Of a stretch of 64,000 nt of DNA, positions 25,328-34,653 are shown in pieces. The notes below the pieces were generated by a model. The model did not search any database, had not been told where the DNA came from, and saw only the letters and a list, made by a program, of their open reading frames with translations. Numbering within the stretch: the stretch's first letter is position 1; each line of letters starts with the position of its first letter. Source of the DNA: Longibacter salinarum (GTDB taxonomy: Bacteria; Bacteroidota; Rhodothermia; Rhodothermales; Salinibacteraceae); contig NZ_PDEQ01000001.1 in the NCBI RefSeq assembly GCF_002554795.1, positions 372,001 to 436,000 of the forward strand, in the 5' to 3' direction. The position numbers and the translations under genes are program-made.

Positions 25328-26710
25328 CTATCGCCGCCAGTGGTTGGTCTCATGATGCGGCGGGCGCGGGCGATTCAGACGACGGACCAGTGAGACGCGC
25401 ACGGCGGAAAAGCTTTCCGGTCCTCGGCCGACGGCCACGTCAACGTACGTTTGATCTCGGAAGCGAGGTCCAATTCGCAATCCGAGAGCCGCTGCGGGAC
25501 GAAGCGGGTATGTGTCCTCTCCGGCTGACAGGTTCTCGCTGCCATTGATGCGTAGCTCGAATTGATCGGAGATATCGTCGTAGACGCTTGCTGCATGTCC
25601 GGCTGCGTACCCCTCGATGCCGAGCCCGAGAATCGACGTGATCGGAAACTCATACGCAAGGCCGAAGACGAGCGCATCGCGACTGGTGTAGCGACTGCGC
25701 TGGAAGCCTGGAACGGAGCGACCGTCGAGAAGCGGAAGGACGAAGTGAGGAAGACGATCGTTTAAGCGAGCGACACCGTCGACGTCGTGGAGCTGCGTAA
25801 GGTGTCCGTAAGCGGCAATTCGGTGTTCGCCCGAAATCGGGAGCCATCGGTATGCACCCACGTCCGTTCGAACAAAGGAGAAGGTTTCGCCTCCGATTGG
25901 CGTCCATCGCTCAAGCGATCCCTGCAACAGCCACCCGCTCGTGGTCCGATACCGTTTGTCCCGGCGGTCGTACTGGACATCGATTCCGACGACGGCGCCT
26001 GTAGAGGTAAACGTCGCACCGTTCACGGGTGCATTCGAGCCGAGCATAGCGATTTCTTCCGCGTAATCGACGGTCGCCTGGCCTGCCGCGTCGTTCTGGG
26101 ACGGGGACGGCAGGTCGGCGTCGTACAGCCGGTAGTGTTCGACGCGCCCATGCGCCTGCACGAAAAAGTGGTCATCGAAGAGCCGCTGACTCAGTCTCGC
26201 GCTTCCCTGAAAGGTGCGAAGTGTGAACGCCGTGCGCGACTCGGAGCTGGACGCCGGCCCGAAGCCGTAAAACCAGTCTCGCGTCGTGTGGGCGTGCCGT
26301 CCTGTGATAGTGACGATGCGCCGATCTTCGTCCGAATGCGGGGGGACGCCACCGGATGCATATGACAGTGTGTATACACGCTCGTGTAAGGCGGGCGCGA
26401 CGGTCAGCAGTGTCTCGTCGCCCGAGCGGAGGGCGTTGTTCATCACGAGTCCCAGTCCAGCACCGACGCCAGCACGAGGGCTCCAGGTCGCCAGCGGATA
26501 GGGACGGAGGTTGAACCAGGTCTCATGGGCATCGCTCCGGTCGTTGCCGTCGGACCGTTGCGCGACAGCATCTGATGGGGCGACGAGGCCGAGGATGCAA
26601 GCCACAACGGTCGCGAGGACGAACGTTGTGACCGTTTTGGCGCAAGCTATTGGATTCTGCAGTACCGTTGACTTGACGTGTGATCCCTTAAGACGAAGAT
26701 TGCGTTTCAC
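25328..26710 (-). CDS. Outer-membrane beta-barrel protein, Omp85/surface-antigen-like
   Basis: About 460 residues with a signal peptide (hydrophobic residues about 28-46, ending AVAQ). The rest is a string of amphipathic beta strands. GVDVQYDRRDKRY-like IDVQYDRRDKRYRTTSGW and DGRSVPGFQRSRYTSRD resemble the bacterial surface antigen (PF01103) barrel, the latter close to the lid-loop motif. No POTRA domains are present. The last strand (VRVSLVRRLN) is followed by a short basic tail. No ATG is available near the start; GTG at 26710 is preferred over TTG at 26716. It may pair with the neighbouring glycan genes. Confidence 0.7.
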   Translation of the reverse strand: MKRNLRLKGSHVKSTVLQNPIACAKTVTTFVLATVVACILGLVAPSDAVAQRSDGNDRSDAHETWFNLRPYPLATWSPRAGVGAGLGLVMNNALRSGDETLLTVAPALHERVYTLSYASGGVPPHSDEDRRIVTITGRHAHTTRDWFYGFGPASSSESRTAFTLRTFQGSARLSQRLFDDHFFVQAHGRVEHYRLYDADLPSPSQNDAAGQATVDYAEEIAMLGSNAPVNGATFTSTGAVVGIDVQYDRRDKRYRTTSGWLLQGSLERWTPIGGETFSFVRTDVGAYRWLPISGEHRIAAYGHLTQLHDVDGVARLNDRLPHFVLPLLDGRSVPGFQRSRYTSRDALVFGLAYEFPITSILGLGIEGYAAGHAASVYDDISDQFELRINGSENLSAGEDTYPLRPAAALGLRIGPRFRDQTYVDVAVGRGPESFSAVRVSLVRRLNRPRPPHHETNHWRR

Positions 26711-26861
26711 AGGCAAAGTGAACTGAGAAAAAGGAATGCGTCGGCTATATTCGAAAACGATACAGAACGGACGGATCGCGGATCGATATCACGGAGCCGT
26801 GCAATCGATTCGCCTGCGCCCAACCTAATCAACTCTTGACCCAACGAACAGCAAAGACCGT
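26711..26861. promoter_or_regulatory. Divergent spacer of the barrel gene and purD
   Basis: A 150-base AT-richer spacer between the two divergent starts. GGCTATATTCG near 26750 could serve as a -10 element towards purD. The assignment is weak. Confidence 0.3.
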
Positions 26862-28136
26862 ATGCGAATCCTCGTAATCGGTAGCGGAGGACGAGAACAC
26901 GCGCTCGTAAATGCATTGCATCGGAGCCCGAGTGCGACGAAATTGTTCGCTGCACCCGGCAATCCCGGGACACAGTCGAAGGCGGAGAATGTACGCTTGA
27001 ATACTCAGGATGTCGATGCCGTGGCGAACTGGGCGCAGCGGCATGAGATCGATCTCGTGGTCGTGGGCCCGGAGAAGCCACTCGTTGCCGGGCTCGTTGA
27101 TCGTCTCGAGGAGGAAGGAATACCGGCGTTTGGTCCGTCCGCCGCTGCGGCGCGGCTTGAGGGGAGCAAGGCGTTTGCGAAGGCGTTCATGAAGGAGCAC
27201 GATGTGCCGACGGCGGCCTTTCGCGTGTTCTCCAGCGACGCTTACGACGAGGCAGCAGCGTATCTCGACGAGGTTGGAGCGCCCGTCGTGGTAAAAGCCA
27301 GCGGCCTCGCCGGTGGGAAGGGCGCGATCGTTTGCTCTACGCTCGACGAGGCTCATGCTGCCCTCGAACGGATCATCAACGACAAGGACTTCGGCACGGC
27401 GGGGGACGAGGTCGTGATTGAGGAGTTCATGGAAGGCGTCGAAGTCAGTGTCTTTGCGATTACGGATGGCGAGCATTACGCTTTGCTCCCTCCGTCGCAG
27501 GACCACAAGGCGATCGGGGAAGGTGGAACCGGGCCGAATACGGGAGGGATGGGCGCTTATGCACCCGCGCCCATGATGACCGGCCGGCTGTTGACGAGGG
27601 TGTGCCGGGAAATCATCGAGCCGACGCTGAAGGGAATGTCCGATGCTGGCAGTCCGTATCGTGGTCTTCTCTACTGCGGCTTGATGCTCGCGGAGGATGG
27701 TCCAAAGGTCGTTGAATTCAATTGCCGTTTTGGCGACCCCGAGGCCCAGGTGGTCCTTCCGCTCCTCGATGTGGATCTGGCAGATGTTCTCGCGAAAACG
27801 GCCAGAGGCGAGCTTCGAAACGTCGCCATTCGTGCATCGGCCCGACATGCTGCGTGCGTCGTTCTGGCGTCGGATGGCTATCCGGTCGATTACGAGACCG
27901 GGTTCGAAATCACCGGTATCGATAAGGCAAATGCAATGGAAGACGTCGATGTTATTCATGCCGGAACCGGGCGCCGGACAGACGGAGCGACTGTTACCGC
28001 TGGGGGGCGCGTCCTGAATGTGGTCGGGTATGGTGACACGCTACAGGCCGCGCTAGATCGTGCATACGCTGCGGCGGATGTTGTCGACTTTAAAGGCAAA
28101 ACGCTTCGTCGAGATATCGGTCGGCACGCACGCTGA
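26862..28136 (+). CDS. purD: Phosphoribosylamine-glycine ligase
   Basis: Second step of purine synthesis: joins glycine to phosphoribosylamine with ATP. The 424 residues match the family in length. The N-terminal dinucleotide-like motif is VIGSGGREHAL, the ATP-grasp signature is VVVKASGLAGGKGA and the conserved block is GPNTGGMGAYAPAP. FNCRFGDPEAQ lies near residue 290. It is followed by a propeller gene and a very large outer-membrane gene on the same strand; purM is about 30 kb away. Confidence 0.96.
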   Translation: MRILVIGSGGREHALVNALHRSPSATKLFAAPGNPGTQSKAENVRLNTQDVDAVANWAQRHEIDLVVVGPEKPLVAGLVDRLEEEGIPAFGPSAAAARLEGSKAFAKAFMKEHDVPTAAFRVFSSDAYDEAAAYLDEVGAPVVVKASGLAGGKGAIVCSTLDEAHAALERIINDKDFGTAGDEVVIEEFMEGVEVSVFAITDGEHYALLPPSQDHKAIGEGGTGPNTGGMGAYAPAPMMTGRLLTRVCREIIEPTLKGMSDAGSPYRGLLYCGLMLAEDGPKVVEFNCRFGDPEAQVVLPLLDVDLADVLAKTARGELRNVAIRASARHAACVVLASDGYPVDYETGFEITGIDKANAMEDVDVIHAGTGRRTDGATVTAGGRVLNVVGYGDTLQAALDRAYAAADVVDFKGKTLRRDIGRHAR

Positions 28137-28279
28137 CACACCGGTCCGTACAGAACTCCGTGAGACCATCGAACCGTGGATCGCGTATAGGTCATCGTTG
28201 ACCTGGCTTCATGAGATACCGGCGGAGTGGCATTGACCCCCGGACCGCAGAGCATACACCTCACAAAAGACGATAGAAC

Positions 28280-29326
28280 ATGTCGGTCGGTCGCTTATTG
28301 TCTGGTTGTGGACGCGCCCGCATCGCGGCGGTTGGTGTCGTCATGTTGATGATCGTGGCGGCTGCATGTCCCGTTGATCTCCTCGCACAGCGCCGTCCAC
28401 CTGGATCACCGCCACCGGAGTCGGCGCGGCGGGCACCCGAACTGCCGCTTCGACCTCTACTGCCAGCCGTAACCGAAGAGGATGTCGAAATCATCGGCCG
28501 CTTCGGCGACGCCACCAGTCTTGCGTCGACGGCGACCGACCTCTTTTACGTCAGCGATGCGCAGCAAAGCACGGTTACGGCCATCGCTCCGACAGGAAAG
28601 GTCATCGTGACGCTCGGTGGTCGTGGTTCCGAGGCGGGAGCCTTCGATGAACCCCTGGACGTGGACCCGTCGAACGGTCTGGAAATCTTTGTCGCCGACG
28701 CGGGAAATGGGCGCATCCAGCACTTTTCGCGAAGCGGCAAGTACATCGAGTCGCTGCCCGTGGGGCGCGTGGATCCTGGCAACCGTACGTCGAGCCGCCA
28801 GCCGCTTTTCGATGCAAGCCGCGACGGGGTCGATGCGCGCGCAGACGGTCGGCCCATCCGCGTCTATGCTGCATCGAGTGGCGACATTTACGTGTTGGAT
28901 GCCCGAGACAAACTCATCGTCCGCTACGACCGACAGCGGCGCGTTGAGCCGTTTGCTGGTGGATTCGACGCCCGGGACGGTCGGCTCGTCGATCCGATCG
29001 CGATGACGATGGTGGACGATCGTCTCGTGGTTGCGGACGCAGGGCGAGGAGAGTTGCTTCTCTTCGATCGCTTCGGGTCGTTCGATGGCATCGCACCGAT
29101 TCCGCCGAATATCCGCGTACGGAATCTCGTTGCCGATGACGACGAGCTGTGGATCGTGGCGCCGGAGCGTATCGTGGTATTCGACATCCGCCGTGGGAGG
29201 CCGATTGGAACCATCCCCGTCACACTGGGCGAACCACTCGTCGATGTGGACCGACTGGATGGAATGCTGGCGCTGCTGACCCCGACGCGGCTCCTGCTCG
29301 CCCGCAACGTTCGACTTCCAAGATGA
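28280..29326 (+). CDS. NHL-type beta-propeller protein, secreted
   Basis: A 348-residue protein with a signal sequence (hydrophobic residues about 14-34, ending LLAQ), a proline-rich linker and repeats of the NHL type, such as PLDVDPSNGLEIFVADAGN and MVDDRLVVADAGRG. A six-bladed propeller is likely. There is no catalytic motif. It starts 143 bases after purD and ends 57 bases before the large outer-membrane gene, so it may be made and act together with the latter at the cell envelope. Confidence 0.78.
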   Translation: MSVGRLLSGCGRARIAAVGVVMLMIVAAACPVDLLAQRRPPGSPPPESARRAPELPLRPLLPAVTEEDVEIIGRFGDATSLASTATDLFYVSDAQQSTVTAIAPTGKVIVTLGGRGSEAGAFDEPLDVDPSNGLEIFVADAGNGRIQHFSRSGKYIESLPVGRVDPGNRTSSRQPLFDASRDGVDARADGRPIRVYAASSGDIYVLDARDKLIVRYDRQRRVEPFAGGFDARDGRLVDPIAMTMVDDRLVVADAGRGELLLFDRFGSFDGIAPIPPNIRVRNLVADDDELWIVAPERIVVFDIRRGRPIGTIPVTLGEPLVDVDRLDGMLALLTPTRLLLARNVRLPR

Positions 29327-29383
29327 CGAAGTCTGGTCATCACCCGGCTTTCCGTTTCGATCTGCTCTGAATTCCTCATCCGC

Positions 29384-32300
29384 GTGCTCCGTCGCTCGAC
29401 ATCGTGCCTCCAGCCTGTAGCGGGTCTTCCACCGTGGTGCTGGACGCTCGTGTTTCTTCTCGTGGCGACCGTCGTAGCGACACCTGTTGTTCGAGCGCAG
29501 ACCGTGCTACCTGTAGACACGGTCACCACCCATCGCGATACGCTCGCGGCAGGTGTCACGCAGCCCTTCGACATTCGCCCATTCGTGATGGCCGGCTCGG
29601 TGATGGTCGAGCGAAACGGCGAGGCACTTTCGCCAAAAGCGATTCAGCTCGAGGCCGTGCCGGGTCGTCTTTGGGTTCGGCCGTTCCGACGCCTCGAGCG
29701 GACCGACACCCTTGTCGTCACGTATCGCACACTGCCGCTAAACCTCCGGCCCGTCTACCGGCGGCGGACCCTCGATTCTACAGCCACTGCTGACTCGAGT
29801 GCGGATTCATTGTTTTCCCCATTCCGCTCGGCGAGTGCGGACTCTACGATCAGCCGGTCCGGTACATCGCGTGGGGCGGAAGCCGACACGATCGCCGATG
29901 CGGGATACGTTGTGGTCGAGGAGTCCGGTCGAGACAGCCTTCCACAGTTCGATCCGTTTGCTGGCGTCGACCTGCAGCGGACGGGATCGATCTCGCGCGG
30001 CGTGACCGGCGGCACCAACCAGGACGCGGGTATCGATTCTGGTCTGCGCCTACAGTTGGAGGGGAATCTAACGGATGATGTGGCCGTCCGGGCTCTGTTG
30101 ACGGATCAGAACACACCCATTCAGCCCGACGGGACGACCCAGCGCCTTGACGACTTCGATCGCGTCTTTATCGAACTTGAGACGCCACAGGCCATCCTGC
30201 AGTTGGGCGACGTGGAAGTACAGTACAGCGAAACGCAGTTTGCCGGGTTCAACCGGAAGATTCAGGGTGCGACGCTACAGAGTGCTACGTGGGGGCCAAC
30301 ACTGGGTATCAACGAGGGGCGTGGACATGTGCTGGGGGCCGTTTCTCGAGGTCAGTACCGAACGCAGGACATCGATGCGATTGATGGTGTACAGGGTCCA
30401 TATCGGCTCGAGGGGGCGAACGGAGAGCGATTCGTTGTCGTCGTGGCTGGCTCGGAGCGCGTGTACCTTGATGGTCAGCGGCTGGAGCGGGGGCGTACGA
30501 ACGACTACATCATCGACTACACTCGCTCGGAGATCACGTTTACCTCGAACCGAATCATTACCGACGATCGTCGGATCACAGTCGAGTTTCAGTATCGGAC
30601 CTCGCAGTTCGACCGTACGCTCGTCGGAGGACAATCGAGCGCGGGCTTCTGGGCCGACGATAAGGGACGGTCGCGAGTGTCTGTCGGAGCGACGTACCTA
30701 CGCGAGGCCGACGGCCGCGATTTCAGCTCCGCCTTCAATCTCACGCCGGCCGATTCTATTGCGCTTGCGGACGCGGGCGACAGTACAGCTGTGCGGAGTG
30801 GTGCAAGGCGCGTCGAGTTCGACCCGGAGGCCCCGTTCATTTACTATCAACGTGAAGTACGATCGACGCCGAATGGTACGGATACCGTGTTCGTGGCGAT
30901 CGATGAAGCACCGGAGGAGGGGACCGACGTATTCCGCGTCAACTTCACCCGTGTCGGCTCGGGTAACGGCTCGTATACCCGCGTGGGGCGGCAGCAAAAT
31001 GGGATCCTCTATGAGTACAGCGGTCCGGGCCAGGGCGAGTACAGCCCGGTTCAACCCATTCCGCGACCCCAGATGAAGCAACTCGTCGACTTTACAGCGA
31101 GTATCCAGCCTGTGGGTGGCGTCCGGTTGTTCGGCGAGTGGGCGCAGTCGCTCAATGATCGAAACCGATTTTCACCAAAAGACGAGGCCAACGATCGGGG
31201 ACAGGCGTACGTGACCGGGCTTCGGCTTCAGTCGACAACCGTCGACATCGGATCGGTCGACCTCGGCACGATCTCCGCGTCGATGCAGCGCCGGGTCAGG
31301 GAGTCCTCGTTCGAAACGTTCGACCAGACGCGAGCAATCGAGTTCAATCGGGACTGGAACCTGTCCCGTTCGGGGTCGACTCCGGCGGAGGCGTTGCTTC
31401 AGGCGGGCGACGAGATGCTCGACCGCGCGGAAGCATCCTGGCAGATCACAGAGGCATCTGACGTGTCGGGGTCAGCCGGCCGACTTCAGTTCGGCGATGC
31501 CTTCGATGCTCGTCGGGTGGAGGGACAGGTTTCGATTCAGGAGGCGGGGTGGCCTCGGCTGCGTGTGTCCGGACACCGCGTCGCTAGTACGGATCGAATC
31601 GAAGGAACCGAAGGGACGTGGACGAAGCAACAGCATGTCATTCGCCAGCCAATCGGCGTGTTCGAGCCGTCATTGCGATTCGACAGAGAGGTTCGTGATC
31701 AGCAATTCACGGCGTCCGGAAGGCCGACGGATGGCGCCTTCGCGTACACCGAGTGGGAGCCCGGCCTCACCGTGGATGCGGGGAAACTCACATTCGCAGG
31801 TCGTATTGCGTACCGATTGGAAGACGAAACGCTGTTGTTGAAAACGATCCGTGCGGCCCGGGCGACGACAGGCACGGCCTCGGCACAATGGACTCCGGAC
31901 GCCCCCTACGATCTCGCTGTTCAGGGTGGGTATCGAGTGCGGCGATTTACCGAGCCGTTCGAGCGAGTGGGGGAGCGCGACACGGAGTCGCTTCTCATGA
32001 AAGTTGATATCGGAACGCAACCGTGGCGCCGTGCTGTGGATGCCCGGCTGTTCTATGATGCGAAAACCGAGCGTGAGCCGACGCTTCAAGAGGTGTATGT
32101 TCGGACGGGAGTGGATCTCGGGCAATTCGTCTGGCAGGACGCGAATGGCGACGGACTGCAGCAGGTGGACGAGTTTGTGCCGGAGACGACGCCGAACGAA
32201 GGAGCGTATGTTCAAAGCTTTGTCCCATCTGACTCGCTGGCGTCGGTTGTGAGCATCGACTCCCGGCTCCGTTTACGGCTCGAGCCGAGGCAGATCTGGA

Positions 32301-33094
32301 AAAGCTCCGACGAGCGATGGAAGCGCTGGCTGACCCGCGTCGAGAGTCGGTCGCTCGTCGAACTCCAGGAGACGAGCCGGTCGAACCGACTGGTTGACCT
32401 CTACGTCTTGAATCCGGATGTTCTGCGCAGGCCGGGAAGTACGATTGACGGAACGCTCCGGCTGCAACAAGAGCTCGACTTATTTCCGCAGAGTCAGACG
32501 GCCGGGTTGGATCTGGCGTGGACGCAGGCGCGAGGGCTCACGGAACGAGCCGCGGGACAAGAGCGATCTTTTTTGAACGCCTGGGAAGCAGCAACACGCT
32601 GGCGGATCGCCTCTTCGTGGACCGCGCGCCTCTCGAGTTCGGTCCAGACGGACCGGTCCCTCAGCGAAGCGTTTACGTCGTCGCGTAGCTACGACATTGA
32701 TGCCTGGCAGCTCCGGCCGGAGGTCTCGTTTCGTCCGACGGAGACTTGGCAGGTGACGAGTGCTGCGGCCGTCGGGCAGAAGGAGGACGCGGTCAAAAAC
32801 CGGTCCGCCCGCGTAGTCCGCTTTCCTGTGGAGGTTGCCTGGGCTCGCGCAGGACGCTTTCGGGTCAAGGTCAACGGCGAGCTCTCGGATATTCGGCTTG
32901 ATGGAGACGCCGTGGGGCTCGCTCAGTTCGAGCTCACCGATGGTCGCGGGGCGGGGCGATCGTACCTCTGGGGCGCCCGCGGGCAGTACCAGGTCAGCGG
33001 CAATATCGAGGCGTCGTTTGCATACGACGGGCGGGCGCCGGCCGATGCTGAGACGATCCACACGTTCCGTGTCAACCTCACGGCTCAGTTTTAA
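29384..33094 (+). CDS. Very large outer-membrane beta-barrel protein
   Basis: A 1236-residue protein from a GTG start with a signal peptide (hydrophobic residues about 19-35, ending VVRAQ). Residues about 40-130 look like a beta-sandwich domain. From about 210 onward, alternating amphipathic strands with many Arg, Tyr and Trp run to the end, closing with HTFRVNLTAQF, a typical barrel C-terminus ending in Phe. A segment near residue 360 (VYLDGQRLERGRTNDYIIDY) with EITFT and RITVEFQY after it resembles elements I associate with large SprA-like translocon barrels, but length and order differ. Function is unknown; an export or surface-assembly role is possible. Confidence 0.65.
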   Translation: MLRRSTSCLQPVAGLPPWCWTLVFLLVATVVATPVVRAQTVLPVDTVTTHRDTLAAGVTQPFDIRPFVMAGSVMVERNGEALSPKAIQLEAVPGRLWVRPFRRLERTDTLVVTYRTLPLNLRPVYRRRTLDSTATADSSADSLFSPFRSASADSTISRSGTSRGAEADTIADAGYVVVEESGRDSLPQFDPFAGVDLQRTGSISRGVTGGTNQDAGIDSGLRLQLEGNLTDDVAVRALLTDQNTPIQPDGTTQRLDDFDRVFIELETPQAILQLGDVEVQYSETQFAGFNRKIQGATLQSATWGPTLGINEGRGHVLGAVSRGQYRTQDIDAIDGVQGPYRLEGANGERFVVVVAGSERVYLDGQRLERGRTNDYIIDYTRSEITFTSNRIITDDRRITVEFQYRTSQFDRTLVGGQSSAGFWADDKGRSRVSVGATYLREADGRDFSSAFNLTPADSIALADAGDSTAVRSGARRVEFDPEAPFIYYQREVRSTPNGTDTVFVAIDEAPEEGTDVFRVNFTRVGSGNGSYTRVGRQQNGILYEYSGPGQGEYSPVQPIPRPQMKQLVDFTASIQPVGGVRLFGEWAQSLNDRNRFSPKDEANDRGQAYVTGLRLQSTTVDIGSVDLGTISASMQRRVRESSFETFDQTRAIEFNRDWNLSRSGSTPAEALLQAGDEMLDRAEASWQITEASDVSGSAGRLQFGDAFDARRVEGQVSIQEAGWPRLRVSGHRVASTDRIEGTEGTWTKQQHVIRQPIGVFEPSLRFDREVRDQQFTASGRPTDGAFAYTEWEPGLTVDAGKLTFAGRIAYRLEDETLLLKTIRAARATTGTASAQWTPDAPYDLAVQGGYRVRRFTEPFERVGERDTESLLMKVDIGTQPWRRAVDARLFYDAKTEREPTLQEVYVRTGVDLGQFVWQDANGDGLQQVDEFVPETTPNEGAYVQSFVPSDSLASVVSIDSRLRLRLEPRQIWKSSDERWKRWLTRVESRSLVELQETSRSNRLVDLYVLNPDVLRRPGSTIDGTLRLQQELDLFPQSQTAGLDLAWTQARGLTERAAGQERSFLNAWEAATRWRIASSWTARLSSSVQTDRSLSEAFTSSRSYDIDAWQLRPEVSFRPTETWQVTSAAAVGQKEDAVKNRSARVVRFPVEVAWARAGRFRVKVNGELSDIRLDGDAVGLAQFELTDGRGAGRSYLWGARGQYQVSGNIEASFAYDGRAPADAETIHTFRVNLTAQF

Positions 33095-33168
33095 ACATGA
33101 GCACGGGAAACGCTACGAGCGACGTTCAAATCGCAAAACGATCTCGCTAGCCGCGCACCGGTAACGGC

Positions 33169-34476
33169 TTACTTCTGGATGCTCGGCTCGGCAAACTCAT
33201 CGTACTGTTCTCGCTTGATCGTTGCACCGGCAGCGCGAAGTTTCTCTGCCAGGTTCTCGTATCCCCGATCGAGATGATAAATTCGGAGAACATCGGTTCG
33301 GCCCTCTGCAACAATTCCCGCCATGACGAGCGAGACGCTGGCACGCAGATCCGTACTCATGACCTGCGCTCCTTTGATTTTTGCGCCGCCACGTACAGTG
33401 GCAGCATTACCGTTTACGGAGACATCAATACCGAGTCGCTGGAGCTCGGGGATATGCTTAAAACGGTCGTCGTAAATCGTATCGGTCACGGTCGCTTCCC
33501 CGTCGGCCGTCGCGAGCATGACCGTCCACTGGGCCTGCAGGTCCGTGGGAAAGCCAGGATAGGTTTCCGTGCGGATCGAAACCGGCGTGAGCGACTCGGG
33601 CGGCGTGACGATGGCGCCGTCGTTGGTGTACTCGACGTTTACCCCGGTGCCGCGGAAGTAGTCCTTGAACGCCTGCCCGAGATGCTCGTGATTCCCGTTC
33701 GTGATTCTGAACGGCTTGCCGGATTCGCCGGCCATGGCCGCGAGGATCATGAACGTTCCCATCTCGATCCGGTCGGGCGTATTGCGTACGCGAATCGGGT
33801 CGAGGCCGTCAACCCCCTGAATCTCGATCGTCCGTGTCCCGAGGCCGTCGATCTGCGCCCCCATCTCTTTCAGCGCTTCGCCAAACGCGACGACATCCGG
33901 CTCCATGGCTGCATTCTCGATGCGAGATCCGCCGCGCGCTGTCACTGCACCGAGGAGAAGGTTGACGGTGGCGCCGACGCTCGACGGCTCCATGCGAAAC
34001 GTGCCGCCCTCCAGCCGCCCGCCTCGGGCCTTTGCGACCACGTAGCCTTCGTCCAGCTCGATCTCGGCTCCGAACTGCTTCATTCCCTCGATGTGAAGGT
34101 CCACCGGGCGAGGTCCCCATGCGCATCCGCCGGGAAGTGAAACTCGGGCCTGACCGCAACGGCCAATGAGTGCGCCGAGCATGTAGAACGACGCCCGCAT
34201 CTTCTTGACGAGCTCGTAAGGGGCCACGGGCTGGTCGACCGTCGACGCATCGATTGTGACCGTGTGATCGTCCGGTGCGACCGTAACGTCCGGTCCGGTT
34301 ACGCGAATCACTTTCGAGAGCGTATGCACGTCACGCAGGTCTGGGACGTTCGTCACCGTGGTTTCACCCTCGGCCAGAATCGCGGCTGCCATCAGAGGCA
34401 GTGCGGTGTTCTTCGAGCCGCCAACTTCGAGCGAGCCTGAAAGAGTACTGGGGCCTTCGATGACGAATTTGTCCAT
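33169..34476 (-). CDS. murA: UDP-N-acetylglucosamine 1-carboxyvinyltransferase
   Basis: First committed step of peptidoglycan synthesis: transfers enolpyruvate from PEP to UDP-GlcNAc. The 435 residues match MurA. The substrate Lys/Asn pair is in GSKNTALP and the loop Cys, the fosfomycin target, is present in LPGGCAWGPRPVDLH near residue 117. It is convergent with the large barrel gene and divergent from the cysteine desulfurase. No partner genes of cell-wall synthesis are adjacent. Confidence 0.96.
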   Translation of the reverse strand: MDKFVIEGPSTLSGSLEVGGSKNTALPLMAAAILAEGETTVTNVPDLRDVHTLSKVIRVTGPDVTVAPDDHTVTIDASTVDQPVAPYELVKKMRASFYMLGALIGRCGQARVSLPGGCAWGPRPVDLHIEGMKQFGAEIELDEGYVVAKARGGRLEGGTFRMEPSSVGATVNLLLGAVTARGGSRIENAAMEPDVVAFGEALKEMGAQIDGLGTRTIEIQGVDGLDPIRVRNTPDRIEMGTFMILAAMAGESGKPFRITNGNHEHLGQAFKDYFRGTGVNVEYTNDGAIVTPPESLTPVSIRTETYPGFPTDLQAQWTVMLATADGEATVTDTIYDDRFKHIPELQRLGIDVSVNGNAATVRGGAKIKGAQVMSTDLRASVSLVMAGIVAEGRTDVLRIYHLDRGYENLAEKLRAAGATIKREQYDEFAEPSIQK

Positions 34477-34653
34477 GGATGGGGCGTGGGATGAAAGTAG
34501 GCGTCCATTCGAGCGTAACGACCGTTCATAAGCACGCTACGCGCCTTTGTTCACCGGTCGGAGGCATCAGCACTGGCATGTACAAAAAACGAACGGTTTC
34601 CCATCGCGGTCGTACAGCAAAACGAGTCGATCGATGACCAAGCCAGCTTCTGA

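Noticed and set aside
26829-27959. Minus-strand open frame of 376 codons
   Set aside because: Antisense to purD, which has all expected motifs. No family features.
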